64,000 bases of DNA from Boesenbergia rotunda (GCA_024364735.1 JAGFNQ010008763.1:216616-280615); one strand, 5' to 3'. Positions 11,980 through 25,052 are shown, numbered from the stretch's first letter. Notes: generated by a model from the letters alone, not told the origin. Program-made: numbers and translations.

Positions 11980-14594
11980 ATCCTCCCTCTCTTATAGAAA
12001 GTTCGTCCCGAACTTTAAACAATTCCCCAGGTATTCAGGATTGTAAAAATTGGGGTGTTACAATCCTACACACCTTATAAAAAGTTCGTCCCGAACTTTA
12101 AAATAGTTCCGGATACTTTAATCGCATCATATCTTCTTGTTCCCAGGTGGCTTCTTCGAACTGCTCGTTCCGCCACAGAACCTTTACTAAGGATATTTCC
12201 TTGTTCCTTAGTCTTTTAAATCCCCGATCAAGGATCTGGATCGGTCGGCGTTCGGAACTAGGACTCTCTTGTTCTTACACTGGTGGGGGTTCTATAATTT
12301 GAATTGCATCAGGGATACACTTCTTGAGCATCGACACGTGGAAGACGTTGTGGATAGCCGCCATTTCTGGCGGTAACTCCAGTTCGTAGGCCACTTTGCC
12401 TACTCGTCTCAAAATCTGGTAGGGTCCCACGTATCGCGGACTCAGTTTCCCCTTCTTTCCGAACCTCATCACCCCTTTCATAGGGGCTACCTTCAGAAAT
12501 ACCGAATCCCCAACCTCGAACTTGAGCGGTCTGCGTCGCTTATCAGCGTAGCTCTTCTGCCGACTCTGTGCAGTCTCTATCCTCTGGCGGATATTCTTTA
12601 TGGCCTGAGTGGTCTCATCAATCATATCAGTCTGGAGTCCCATCTCCCTCTTTTCACCACTCTCATGCCAGCATAAAGGAGATCTGCATTTTCTTCCGTA
12701 CAGTGCTTCGTACGGTGCCATCCCGATAGTAGCCTGATAACTGTTGTTATAAGCAAACTCTGCCAGGCTCAGGTATCGACACCAGCTTCCCTTGAAGTCC
12801 AAGGCGCAAGCTCGTAACATATCTTCTAGTATCTGGTTTACCCGTTCAGTCTGCCCGTCAGTCTGGGGGTGAAAGGCTGTACTGAACTTCAGCTTCGTGC
12901 CAAGGGCCTTCTGCACGTGTCCCCAAAAATCAGAAGTAAATCGACCGTCTCGGTCAGAGACGATGGTCTTGGGAACCCCGTGTAGTCGGACAATTTCCTT
13001 GACGTACAGTTGCGCCAGCTGCTCAACTGAATAAGTCATCCTGATAGCCAGAAAATGCGCGGACTTGGTCAGCCGGTCTACAATCACCCATATACTATCA
13101 TATCCATTTGTAGTCCGAGGCAGCCCTGATATAAAATCCATAGATATGTCCTCCCATTTCCACTCGGGAATAGGTAGAGGCTGCAGAACTCCCCCAGGTC
13201 TCTGGTGTTCTGCTTTGACCCTCTGGCAGGTCAAACACATGCTAATATAATGGGCTACATCTTTCTTCATGCCGGACCACCAAAATTTACCTTTCAGATC
13301 TTGATACATCTTGGTAGACCCAGGATGCATCGCGTAAGGTGTGCCGTGAGCTTCCTCGAGTATCCTTGTCCGTAAATCGGAGTCGTCGGGAACGCATAAT
13401 CGATCCCGGAGATATAAAACTCCACTATCGGAAATCCGGAATCCCTCGCCCTTGCCTTCAAGAATCTCTTGCTTGATTCTCTGAAGACTCGGATCAAGAT
13501 TCTGCTTCTCCAGAATACCCTCAAATAATGTCGGCGCAATCTGTAGAGTAGAAAGCTGTCCCGATATAATCTCGATTCCAAATCCATAATCTCTTTCCCT
13601 AAGGGTTGTGACAAAGCCGACAAAGATATTAAAGTAGCACATGATTTTCTACTCAGAGCATCGGCTACCTTGTTGGCTTTTCCCGGATGGTACAGGATCT
13701 CACAATCGTAGTCCTTGACCAACTCGAGCCATCGGCGTTGTCGCATATTCAGGTCTTTCTGGGTGAAGAAATACCGCAGACTCTGGTGATCAGTAAAGAC
13801 CTTGCACTGAGTACCATATAAATAATGCCTCCATGTTTTCAGCGCAAAGACCACCGCTGCTAATTCCAAATCATGGGTAGGATAATTCTTTTCATGTTCC
13901 TTCAGTTGCCTAGAGGCATAGGCAATTACCTTCCCATTTTGCATAAGTACAGCTCCGAGTCCAAGTTTGGATGCGTCGCTGTACATATCGAAACCCGTAT
14001 CACCTTCAGGAAGAGTCAATATAGGAGCGCTAGTCAGCCTCCTTTTCAGTTCAGAGAAACTCTTCTCGCATTCGTCGGTCCAGATATATTTCTTATCTTT
14101 CTTTGTAAGAGCTGTCATAGGAGCTGCAATCCGAGAGAAATTCTCTACGAATTTTCTGTAGTAACCTGCTAACCCCAGATAACTTCTGACTTCGCTAGCA
14201 TTCTTGGGTCTGGACCAGTTACTTACGGCCTCAATTTTAATTGGGTCGACCATCACTCCGTCCTTGGAGATAATATGTCCCAAGAATGACACTTGATTCA
14301 GCCAGAACTCACATTTAGAAAATTTAGCATACAGTTGTTCTTTCTGAAGAATCTGTAATACTATACCCAGGTGCTCTGCATGCTCTTCAGAAGTCCTCGA
14401 ATAAATAAGGATGTCGTCGATGAAGACGATCACAAATCTGTCGAGAAATGCCGAGAAAATCCGATTCATAAGGTCCATGAATATTGCCGGAGCATTAGTA
14501 ACTCCGAACGGCATCACTACGAACTCATAATGTCCGTATCTTGTCCGGAAAGCAGTTTTGGGTATATCCTCATTTTTCACCCGGACTTGGTGAT
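11980..14594 (-). mobile_element. Second, truncated chromovirus internal region sharing an LTR
   Basis: It is almost identical to 5053-7665 but lies upstream (minus strand) of the 9141-11979 LTR, giving LTR-internal-LTR-internal order. It ends at 14594 in the middle of RT, where a fragment of an unrelated LTR (family A) begins. Such structures usually come from unequal recombination between elements followed by deletion. Confidence 0.85.
12098..14594 (-). pseudogene. Chromoviral pol, copy 2: RT (partial), RNase H, integrase, chromodomain
   Basis: From 14594 down, RT starts at YHQVRVKNED and includes the catalytic FIDDILIYS, followed by RNase H and integrase. The integrase is intact in this copy (zinc finger, DDE core, then KLSPRYVGPYQ). 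One frameshift near 13578 (one base fewer than copy 1 in a CCGAAAT context) splits it into frames 13294-14594 and 12275-13642. An in-frame TAA at 12275-12277 follows PPPV. The same frame then continues at 12098-12274 with a typical chromodomain (RPIQILDR ... LVKVLWRN ... EEATWEQED). Copy 1 has CAA at that codon, so the stop is probably a secondary change. Confidence 0.93.
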
Positions 14595-14776
14595 AAATTA
14601 GTTTACTTTTTCTGCAAAGTTTTATTTTATGATTATGTCCACACACCATAAGGTTGCATGCTAGATACGCGGTTGAAATAATTTAGGAAATTATTTTATG
14701 CTAATTCTTCCGCTGCACGTAAAAATTTAAAATTTTACGAACCCGTATCCTTGTCGACATGCACCCGGTCCCAACA
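14595..14776 (+). mobile_element. Fragment of copia-type LTR A (A3)
   Basis: 182 bases match, in reverse complement, the outer ends of LTR A at 20699 and 35313 (TGTTGGGACCGGG...). The fragment ends at 14776 with CCCAACA. The rest of the LTR is missing at the junction with chromovirus sequence. Strand is inferred from the TATA orientation in the full copies. Confidence 0.85.
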
Positions 14777-16092
14777 CATATTCCTTCTGGGCTAGTTAGC
14801 GCGCTTGGTCTTTGATGCACTCATTGAACCTTCTGACTGAAGTCTCCAGGAGTCGGACATCCCCCAATAGCTTTTTCTTCTTCGCTTGGAGCTGGTCTCG
14901 CTCTTGACTCATCTAGAGCAGGTTGTCTGTGAAGGCCACTGCCCTCTCGTACATCAAACGCTCTCGGCGACGGGAACTATGTAGGGAGGACTCCATAGCC
15001 AGCAAGGTGCCCAGTTGATGCTTCACCTTCACTCGGAGAGCTCTGCTGACCTCCGCTTGCATAAGTCCCACCCTATGGGCATGGTCAGCTGCGACCTATG
15101 CTCTCAGTGATCGGTGGGTCAAGGCCTTAACCTCTGGCCAGGAGTACAAGTGGCGGTCGATCGTCAGACAGTCTTGAGTCGCCTGTCATAGTGCATAAGA
15201 GTTATAAAACATAAAGGGAAGTAACCTATGAAACCTGGAACACTTACCTTCAATAGATACTCACAGAGGGTGGTGAGAGGCCCAGCAGAGACTCACATGA
15301 CTTCCCCTCCTGAGACTCCTTGACTTCTCGAGGTGTCAGCTCGGCTCACAGTGGGTAAGGAGTCTCTGCGCATGGGGAGTGGCTGGACAGTGGGTGCTCC
15401 AAGTGGCACTGTGGACGGGTGAGAGTCATCCTCCTTAGAATTGGAGGCCCCCTCAGAAGAAAGGCCCTCAGCAGGGACCTCCTTAAAGTGCACCGGGGGG
15501 AAAGACTGTGCGGCAGCCTCCAAGGCCACATCGAGCTTTTCGCGTAGGCGGTCGAGCTGCATTCGAGGTTTGGCAGGCAATCCTTGCATGCCTTTTGGGG
15601 CCTCGGAAGAGTCGACCGGGGAGGAGCCAGGGGCCTGACTGCCTGTCTCTATAGGGGCAGTCTACTGGGAAAGCGGAGACGGGGGGATGGTATCCTCATC
15701 ATCGGAGATGGGAAGGCCCTCCTCTGGGATGGAGGGGAGTATGCTGGGTTGATGTGACGCAACCTCTTCTGTCTCGGGGCCAGGTCTTCCAGGACTTCCC
15801 TCTTTTGCCGCCCAGAGAATTTGGGTATTTGTGGGTGACGGGAGGCGATGACTTCTCCGTAGCCTCCCCCGTATGGACGATAGCAAGAGGTGGATCATTC
15901 CCGAAGAGACGCTAGTCTCCGGATTGACAGACAGACCCGGAGTCCCTTGGTCGGCAAGTGTCAGAGGCACGGTAGGAGCCTCTGTCCGCTCCGGTGCTGC
16001 ATGCTCACCGGACGATTCGATAGTCTTCTCCGAGGCCTCAGCCGAAGCACAGGGCGAGGCGAGAGGGGCTGGAGGAGGATCCAGGGCCCCCT
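14777..16092 (-). pseudogene. Gene G, 3' part: low-complexity region, intron and coiled-coil tail
   Basis: Continues gene G (N-terminal part at 27692-28537) across the H insertion; removing H and one CCCCT restores an unbroken frame. It encodes a Pro/Ser/Glu-rich linker (16092-15293) with stops at 15662 and 15293. A 65-nt intron follows (donor AAG|GTAAGT at 15247, acceptor GACAG| at 15183). The last exon has a charged, probably coiled-coil region (QERDQLQAKKKKLLGDVRLL) with further stops. It ends at LTR fragment A3. The layout fits the plant gypsy-type transposon ORF family PF04195, which is my inference. It is a pseudogene. Confidence 0.6.
15183..15247 (-). other. Predicted 65-nt intron in gene G
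   Basis: Clear GT-AG ends: AAG|GTAAGTG at 15247 and ATGACAG| at 15183. Short introns of this kind do not belong to ordinary gag-pol and indicate a spliced accessory gene. Confidence 0.6.
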
Positions 16093-18725
16093 TGTCACGC
16101 CCCCAGAGGCACATGCTTCCTCGAAAATCGAGCAACATCTCCCCTGTACGGCGGACAATATGGGACAATAATACATAATATCTCACCATATAACTTAGCC
16201 ACAGGCGGCTAGTATCACATATATAGAAGTAAACAATCACAACCACACAGCTTTATATCAAAGGAAAGATAACGGGCGACTCGACCACCATAATCATAAA
16301 AGAACTACAATTCAAAGAGAACACAAAAGTCTCTGATATCGACAAAACCTAATAACGAATAAAATGTAACTCCAAGTACTGAAACAAATAACTAAACCAA
16401 CTACGAAAGATTAACTCAACTCGATACTGGGGACTGACAATTGGATCCTCTCCTGGCTCTAAGAGATATGTCTACCTGCTATCTGAAACAACAAAAAAGA
16501 AAGCAGGGGTGGTGAGTCCGGGCGGACTCTGCGGGTATATGAGTAGACAAATAAGCATGGCATAATAAGGATAACGGAGTAGAGAAATCAACAGTGTACT
16601 GTCCATAAGAATTATAGAATTTACCTAATCATGCATAACCAATATAATACGACATGGTATGAAACCGAATAATAACTAAACAGGTGTAAAATAACACAAC
16701 AACAATAAAACCAAGATATAGATGCATGTCAATCATGTGCAACAACCATAGCTCATATAAGTGCATCAAACACAAGCAAATGCATAAAAGAAATACGTAT
16801 GCACATGATGCAATGACATGTGCCACCCCTGAGGCCAGTCAAGCCGTCAACACATCCCATCTGTGTGACCGAGTGGGTAGGGCTGTGACAACTGTACGCA
16901 CTCCAACAACAAATACCACAAAGGTGTGGTTGAGTGGACAAGATGCTGGGGAGCCTACACTCCAGACCACAGTACATCGGGGGAGCTATCAACAGCTACA
17001 ATTTCCCTCGAAAATAACGGTGAGGGTGAGCCACCAATAGCTCATCCCTCTAAAAACAATGGTGAGGGTGTCACTGTTTGACATAACAGGACAGATTCTC
17101 GCACTCTAATAACTACCATGACAACAAGTGGTTGAGTGAATCGAGCAACAATATGACTAACGATGGCTTAACTAAATATAAGCCAACAGTCGTTAGTATG
17201 CAACGTGCAAGTATGGTGCATGATATACGATGCACGAACAACCGGAGAAACAACGATGCAATAAAGTCCAACGAATACACGATGCATCAATACAATCAAC
17301 CAGAAATCAAAAACTAATGATTATGCACCTACACTACTAGGTAGGGTATTTCTAATGTCAAATAAACCTATCTGTGTGTAATGGACTTCTAGGTACTCGC
17401 GTACAAGCGGTACTTTATAGAATAGAAAATCAATCGAGGACTGTACAGATATGAATTTGGGAACACTCGAAGATCAACGAAGATTAAGTATCAACGACGA
17501 TGTTTAAATAACGACAAAGAACAAGGTCAAGCAACCTACTAGACATAGGATAGCCATGCTTTAAGGTAAACGAAACTACTTGAGTAAAAAGGAGAAATAC
17601 CTACCTTTATTTGTAGAACGTATACGAAATAACCCCTTCACTATCATCCGTGTGAATCCCAAGTCAACGTCCTGTATCAAAGGTTAAGTTTAGCTATTCA
17701 TAAAATTAAATACATTAGCTAAACAAAATACTAAAGATGGTTAGGATAAATCCTAACTATAAAACCTATTTAATTTACTCTAAAACAAGCATGAGTATTT
17801 CTTAACCTAATTTATCTAAAATTAGGCTAAGGGTTAAATACTCAATCTACCCAATCCACAACTACAAATTAAACCCAAACAACAACACACCGAATGACTA
17901 ATTAGAAACCAACCCAACCGTAGTTCAAAACCAAACTTATCATTCCATAGCGTATCTATTAACTTCCAAAAGATCAACACAATTTAAGCTCACTCACCCC
18001 AACCCCATGGTAGCTCACGGCAACCTGAACACCCACAGCCACTGAACAAAACACCATATGATCATTAACCTTTACTGATAAGAGCATCCCCTAACACAAA
18101 GTATAAATCAAACTTACCTAAATACATCCAACAATTTACATTTAAGGATATATATACTAAACCAAACTGCCCTTACCTGCTAATCACTGGCCAGAACCCA
18201 AAATCAGCAACTGGATAGAGAGATGAAACTCGACAGCAAAGAAGATACAGTAGATCTGATGGTTGGTCGGCACAAACTCGTGTGGTGTGGTCGGCTCCGG
18301 CGACTAGGCGGCAACCGACACGAGTGCTCGGTGTCGGTAAAGGGAGGAAAAGAAATTAAGGTTTGCAGCGCTGGGAGAAGAGGAAAGAACCGCGAACAGG
18401 GAGACAAGGTGGTGCTAGGTGGCGCCTCCTTTGTGTGCGCCAAAGCAAACAAAGGAGGAGGAGAAGGAGAACAGAGGGCGCGACGGCGGCGTCCCTCGCT
18501 GCGGCGTCGGCGTCGGATAGGGTTCGGGAACTGCTGCGGTTTCGCACAGGAGAAGTCAGCGCAGAGGAGCTCGGGTGAGTTAGGGCATGGGCTGAGGGAG
18601 TTTTAGGGGTTTTATAACTATTTTTCATCTTTTGCAAATAAGTCCAACTATTTACGCTATTCACAACTAGTCCCCTTTTTTTGAAATTTACCTTTTCAAC
18701 TCCCTTAAAAATTCGATATTTAACA
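16093..18725 (-). repeat. 3' LTR of element H (2633 bp)
   Basis: It starts TGTCACGCCC and ends TTAACA on the plus strand, and matches 25069-27691 almost base for base. ORFs inside it, such as 18223-18606, recur at 27189-27572 with the LTR and show no known domain, so I treat them as LTR sequence. Confidence 0.93.
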
Positions 18726-18735
18726 TTCTCCCCAC
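18726..18735 (-). promoter_or_regulatory. Polypurine tract of element H
   Basis: GTGGGGAGAA on the minus strand lies directly before the 3' LTR. Confidence 0.75.
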
Positions 18736-18925
18736 TAACAAAAATTTGGTCCCCAAATTTAGCTAGTGAACTAGCTCAAATACTAGTTCAACCATAAAAC
18801 CAACCCAAACTAGTCCACAACCATAAACCATAAACCGTAACGAGTACTGGTCAACAACAAGAGAAATTAACAACCCAGTTATAAGCAGTGACCTACACGT
18901 AGATACCCTATAGCTCTTTAATATC

Positions 18926-19117
18926 TCAGAAAATTGATTCATCGACCTGCGGTGCCTTCTCTCTGGTGAGCGTGTAAACCCGATCCATCTCTGGAACTGA
19001 TGGTGGCATCGTCTGAATAGGCAGTGGCTGAATCATCTGAATTGTTGCTGGCTGTATAGTCTGATGTGTTGGAGCTCCCACTGTCTGCTGAGTCTGATAA
19101 CTTGTAGCTTCGACCAT
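18926..19117 (-). pseudogene. Chromoviral gag C-terminal remnant in H
   Basis: A Q/P/T-rich stretch (TIQPATIQMIQP) leads to VYTLTREKAPQVDESIF. The VYTLTRE motif resembles the gag-protease junction of Tekay-type chromoviruses, normally just after the zinc knuckle. No knuckle or protease is present; a stop lies just upstream. It suggests H arose from a chromovirus that lost its coding region. Short, so moderate confidence. Confidence 0.5.
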
Positions 19118-19805
19118 CTGCTGAGGCTAGTAAACTGAAGACTAATATGCTAGGCACAGCTGATCTACACATAACTAATAATTAAAACAAATCCTAATCA
19201 TACCACCTACTTAAGTATATTTTAAGTAACGTGTTACTTCCTAACCTAATCATCATAATTAGGTTAAACTCCTAATTCTAAATATGATTAACCAAACTCA
19301 ATTCTTCCAATAATTAAGTTCCCATCAACCCATGTTCACCACAACAAACCTAGTAAAACCTCACCAAGACAACAAACTACTTTCTTATCACAGATCTGCA
19401 ACAATGAAAACTTATGGCAAGAATTTCGATCCGAACATATCAGTATAGGTCTTTTCCGACAATGGAACAACGAAACTATCCTACAACATCAACCTATTCA
19501 CAATAGGATTCTAAACTAAAGACAGATTCCACGGTGAACCATTGAAAAGGTGACATCTTAACCTTCAGATTTCCTATTCCAGAAAAGTCTGCAGAAGTTA
19601 CATTCAAAACATTGACAACACTCACTCACTCTCTATAAAGGAGAGAGAATAACTAACCAGCTCTGTAACATCACACAAGCCAGGAGATGGTTTGAACTTT
19701 TTCACAAAAAGTTGACTCTATGAAGGGGATATGACACTGAAATAGCTTGAGAGGCAAGGGAGTCATGCAGTAAATGAAGAGGATCTTGAACCAATTGACA
19801 TAGCA

Positions 19806-20066
19806 ATGGGGCATTGTTTGGTTGGAAGATTTCTTGGTCGTTTTCTAGAGTGGAAGGCACTGAAGGATTTCAACAAGCATTGGAACACACCACATAAGAT
19901 GTTCACGCATCATTCTTTACGACTAATATTTAGCTTTGACATAAAAGAGTCGTGTGATCGAGTTCTAAAGGGAGGCCCTTACCTTGCTTACGGATATTCA
20001 TTCTATCTCAAGGTCATGCCTCGGTGTTTCTGCTTTCAACTAGCAACTCAGATTCAAATCCCACTT
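19806..20066 (+). pseudogene. DUF4283-like fragment on the opposite strand of H
   Basis: 87 residues beginning CLVGRFLGRFLEWKALKDF and containing FSFDIKESCDRVLKGGPYL. This fits the pattern of plant DUF4283, a domain often at the N-terminus of non-LTR retrotransposon gag-like proteins and zinc-knuckle proteins. No zinc knuckle, endonuclease or RT follows. It runs against the orientation of H, so it is probably a captured or inserted fragment. Confidence 0.5.
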
Positions 20067-20698
20067 TGAATGCAAATCTTTAACTGATAAATTATTGGAC
20101 AATGACAAGGCTACGCGAACTTGCATCAATGATGGAAACCCCTAACACACAGATTGGGTTACTCAACTAAAAGAGATGATCAGTTATGCACAGGTCCTGA
20201 TTACGGTTAGCATTATCAAACCATTATTTGCCAGTATACTAGTAACACTCCCTAACAAGCTCGAGATTGAATTGGACCTGAGTTGTTTTTTTTAAGACAG
20301 TTGTAAAATTGTGCACCGGCTGCAAGCAAACTGGGCTCCATCAAGAATATTGCATAGTGTTGCAATTTGCTAAGGAGTAGACTCAACCATATACTTTGGA
20401 GCCTATTCTTATCTCAGCATACCACCTAATAATAGTATAGAAAGCTACAGACCTCTATAGTCAAATGTCACAATCCCTTGGATCCCAAGGAGGCATTGAC
20501 AGACTAATATTCATTATTGATAACAAATGCATATCTACTTTGGGTGTTGAAAAGATAGAGGAGGGTGAATTGATAACTTAGGACCAATTTGGTTTAATAT
20601 CTAAAAGAAAATACCAAATACTATTATCAAATAGCAAACATATGAAGAAACAGCCAAAATAAGTAACAACCCTTCTGGAGGTTTAAGAGTCTTATAGA

Positions 20699-22893
20699 TG
20701 TTGGGACCGGGTGAATGTTGACATGGATGCGGGTTCGTAATTTTAAAATTTATTACGTGCAGCGGAAGATTTAGCATAAATAATTTCCCAAATTATTTAA
20801 CTGCACATCTAAGCATGCAACCTTATATTGTGTAGACATGATCATATATTAAAATTTTACAGAAAGTAAACTAATTTACTTAATACCTCGCGTAACTCGA
20901 AGGAAGGGACGAGATCCAACCGTAAGCGTCCCTTGGAAGCTCGGCCTCTATTCGCGTCCACGCCGAGTTTTCTTCGGGATGACTTCGCAAAGCCACGAGT
21001 TTCATGCCGACAAGAACTACTAGATTCTCCAAAGGCACGACAAGAATACCAAGTGAGAGATAGGAAGACTAACCACCAAACGAAGAACGGAATCAAGATT
21101 CCGGGAGGAAGGAAGAAGTTGCGCCCGCTTCTTCTTCTTCTTCGACAGCTGCTTGGTGGATGAAGCTTACGGCAACAAAGGGGTCCTCCTTTTAGGGCCG
21201 GCGGCACTAGAGGAAGGAGAGAGAGAGGACTTATTTCTAGATCTCTTAAATTAATAATCTCCAAGCCTTGTCTTGGTTCCTTTATATAGTAGCCTCTCAA
21301 TCGCCAAGTCTCCTTTTTATGGAATAAATTTTCATAAGAAATTTATCATATAAATTTTTCTATGAATTATTCCATCATGCCAAGTTTTTATCATAATTTA
21401 ATTTATGATAAAAACAACCATGTCTCCCTTTTCTTATGGAAAGAAATTTCTTTATATAAATTTCTTTATATAAATTTCTTTATCATGGTAAATCAATCTA
21501 TTATTGATTTTATAAAATAAACTAAACCAATCCATGGTTCATTTTAATTTCCATGAAAAATAAATCTCTTTATATAAATTTCTTTATCCATAATTTTATA
21601 AAACAAATCACGCTCGGTTTATTTTATAATTTGAACCAAAAATTCGATTTTCCCCTTTTGTTGTGGCCGGCCAAATAAAGAGGGTGGGGACCCTCTTTGG
21701 CCGGCCAAATCCAAGCTAAAACTATACGAATTAAACTCATTTAATTCGTCCAATAAGTCTTCAAAAGACTTAGCCATTTTATGCTTCCGATGCGTCTCTG
21801 AAAAATTCAGATTCGACTTATCTCTCTTGATCGGAAAATTCAATTTTCAACTCGTTTTAAATCTCTCGGATTACTCATAGTGCGTGTGACTAAATAGGCT
21901 TTCGATTTATGTTGGCCGTCTATAATTAACCAATTATAGAACGATCATGAGTGGCATCTAGTAGTACATCATGATCACTAATTAATCGAAAGATCAACGG
22001 TTGACCTCAGAAATTATTCAGAAACCCTTCAGCAGCTCTAATGAATCGTGCCTCATTCCCTTCACCATCTTATACCCACTTGGTTCAGGACATGGTCTAT
22101 GTGTGTCAGTCCCCACTAGGCTGACTACGTCACACCTAGCCCAAGCAATGTCTTTCTCGTCCAACGGATTCTAATTACTCTCATGTATCTGAGATGTTCA
22201 TACTCTGATCATGTGATGCTCTTGCCAGAGGCTTCGAGTAATAATCCGACGATAGGCCTTGGGTATACATCTCCTCGCAAGGAGTGGTGAATCCTTTGTA
22301 GGCTATTTAAACATCTTCGGGTACTTCGGCTTATACCCAATCATCCAGGGTCCACACCTCCTTGGAGATGCTTGCTTAAGATGTCAAAATATAAGTCTTC
22401 ATGACCAAGATGACTTGAACACCGCAAGTCAAAGGAACATCGCACTTAAGCAGCAGTAAGAACTTCATTGACATATCTATATGTAAATTACCATATGAAG
22501 TTTTACAGCCAGTCACTCCAATGAACTAGTTCCCTTAACTAGCATTCATGTTTATCTTCGGACATCCCAATGTCACCAGCCAGTGAGAATCAGCTGATTA
22601 GAGAATAACCCATGCTAGTCTCAACAGAATTGATAGTGTCCGTATTTATCAATTCATCAACTAGGGACAATTTCAATACTTCACAATTGCACATGTAGAG
22701 ATAATCACTAGTCGTGAATTCATCACAAATTCTCTCATGCTGTGAATTGTATTGCGGACATTCAGTGAATGAGTTTAAGATCTCAATCAAATATACAAAC
22801 ATGTACACTCAAATAGTGAATATTCATTTATTAAAGTAAATGATTACAATCATAAGGCGATTGCCTTAGGACACTTCTCTCATATTACTAACA
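20699..22893 (-). mobile_element. Solo LTR A1 (2195 bp)
   Basis: It begins TGTTGGGACC and ends CACTAACA-like (TTACTAACA). It is flanked by perfect ATAGA duplications (20694-20698 and 22894-22898), and no internal region is present. TATATAAAGG reads on the minus strand near 21285, so the LTR is probably minus. The reverse-strand end with TTCCGCTGC followed by TCCCAACA is typical of Ty1/copia LTRs. A GGCCGGCC hairpin is at 21665-21706. Confidence 0.92.
21665..21706. repeat. GGCCGGCC hairpin in LTR A1
   Basis: GGCCGGCC arms plus AAAGAGGG / CCCTCTTT form an imperfect stem with a 6-base loop. It recurs in LTR A2 at 36533-36574. Confidence 0.7.
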
Positions 22894-25052
22894 ATAGATA
22901 CTCCATCAACTCAAATCTCCATTATGATCAAATTTTAATCATGTATTATATTTAACAATATAACCAAAAAGTTACATGTTCCATTGACGAATCATGATAA
23001 CTTTGACTTCATCCAATCTTTGCTAACTAAGTTCTACGTGTACTTAAGATGGATTAAAATGGAGACCTTGGAATTAAATGGATGTGGATCTCAAAACCCG
23101 TAGGTGCATAGCCAATTCAAATATTAGATAAAGAACCGATCTAAATGCAGGTATACTAGTTGCACGGAAACGTATTGAGCTCGAATATACATTAGCTGCA
23201 TAATTTATTTTAGCCCACCAAAACAACACATATTGCCCAGATTGTATAGTCAACCTCTATATATCTAGTGAAGAACACATTTTTAAACCATGCTGACTTG
23301 CGCCAGCTTGTAACCCATGCAGAGGCAATAAGTGAGAAACATAATCAGCAAATAAAGGTCAACTCTATCAGCATTTTGGTAATAATGAAAAATCTGCAAG
23401 GCATTTTACAACAGGTGTAGCCTTTTGGAGTGAAAATGAAATTCACACTATCCAAGGCTTAAGACGCAAGGAATTTGTCAAGGAAACAGAATCCTTAGCT
23501 AACCATTTTGAGGGATCGACAACTTTAGTAAATTTCTACAGATTTAAGCTTTACCAACAAGTGATGTCATGTTAATCACACAAAGGTTTAAACACTGGAC
23601 ACTAGAGAATATTTCCTTAAAAAAACAAAGGCTATGGCATCATTCACATGACAGCTCTTCTCAACTTTTGGTACCTAGAGGATCAGGGTGAGAAGATGAT
23701 AACCAGTTATATCACTTGCTTCGATGGTGTCAAATGAACACAGCTTTCTGAACCAGATATTTCAGATTCAGATCTGCATTGATTAAGGTTAATAGCCCTC
23801 TGCTCTTGTTCAATTTGATCTAGGAATCACATTTTGCTGTTAAAATTGCTAGTTACTTCCTCTGTACGATACTTTTCTTTGATCCGATTATTTTTGTTTG
23901 CTTGTTAAATAATTTTTGTTAAATAAAACTGCATAACTGTTGTGATACTTTGGGTTATGCTCTACTGCTCTACTGATTAGAAATGTGTTGTCTTGCTATT
24001 TTCTAAACTGGCTCTCTCTACAAACTATTTGAGAAAACAACTTCAGATACAGGCAAAGATTTTCCTTTGCTAATTAGCATCAGAGGTGGCATGTTAGTTG
24101 TGTATTAGAAGGAATTCACATCTCTTTGTGGTGTAGATTGAGTTACATGCTTTTACAAGACAATTCAATGTACAGTGGCCACAATTCTTCTTGCTTCTAA
24201 TTTTGTATGTTTTGAATCCTTACCAGTACAGTTTTTTTTCCTTCCATTTGATTATTACACATCCATTTGACTATGGTGGTATTTAAAGTTGATTGATTAT
24301 GTTTAATTGGATTTATGTTTTCGGCATTTAATTTAGTCTTATATTGATTACAATAGGTTTCAGCATTACCATTAGATCTTACAGTTTGATTTGCAAAATG
24401 TCATTGTTATAATCCATAAATCAATAACTGGATATATATCTACTTGTGAACTAAAACAAACACCAATCAGTATTTAATTTTGATTTGTTGGAATGTTTAT
24501 CTTAGCAATTTGCTTATTCTCGTTTTCCTCTTTTTTTTCTCTATTTGAAGCAGAAGTTATCGCAATGCTATTGCTATTGCTATTGCATTATATGATTCTA
24601 CTATAAATCCTATTGCAATGCTTCTCTTTTGTAAAATTGTATCACTTACAGAATCAGATCTCTAAAAGAAAAATAGCAACTATAAGCAATAATTATTTAA
24701 TCTCACCGACCATATTTTTACCTTTATTCACCTATATTCAACTGGTGTCTAACCACAACATAAATAAGGTGGTGCAGATAAAAGATAAGATAATTAACTA
24801 AGGTATATCGTATCAACAAACTTGCTCGTCGCCTGAAGAAGTCCATCGTCTCCAAGTCCCAAAACACAACCATAACCAGAAAATGACTCTGGAAAATAAA
24901 TCCATAAAATACAGATAAACCACGTAAAACAAAACAAATTTGTTAACTCTCAAGGAAAAGACTTCGCAAAAATAAACAAATCTGTAACATACAGATTGAC
25001 CTCGTAAAACATCTCCGTAAACCCACAGACACCAAAACATCGTAAAACGTGG
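22894..25052 (-). other. Internal region of H, right part (noncoding)
   Basis: About 2.2 kb of AT-rich sequence without recognisable coding. It is the 5' internal part of H next to its PBS, where gag would be expected. Confidence 0.6.

Larger units (their letters stand above)
18736..20698 (-). other. Internal region of H, left part (mostly noncoding)
   Basis: AT-rich sequence with two small coding remnants annotated separately (18926-19117 minus and 19806-20069 plus). Nothing else with codon structure was seen. Confidence 0.6.

Noticed and set aside
18223..18606. 127-residue ORF repeated at 27189-27572
   Set aside because: The repetition comes from the two H LTRs; no domain, and overlapping frames are equally open in this GC-rich patch.
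22590..22808. 72-residue minus ORF in solo LTR A1
   Set aside because: No domain, and the A2 copy does not keep it; treated as LTR sequence.
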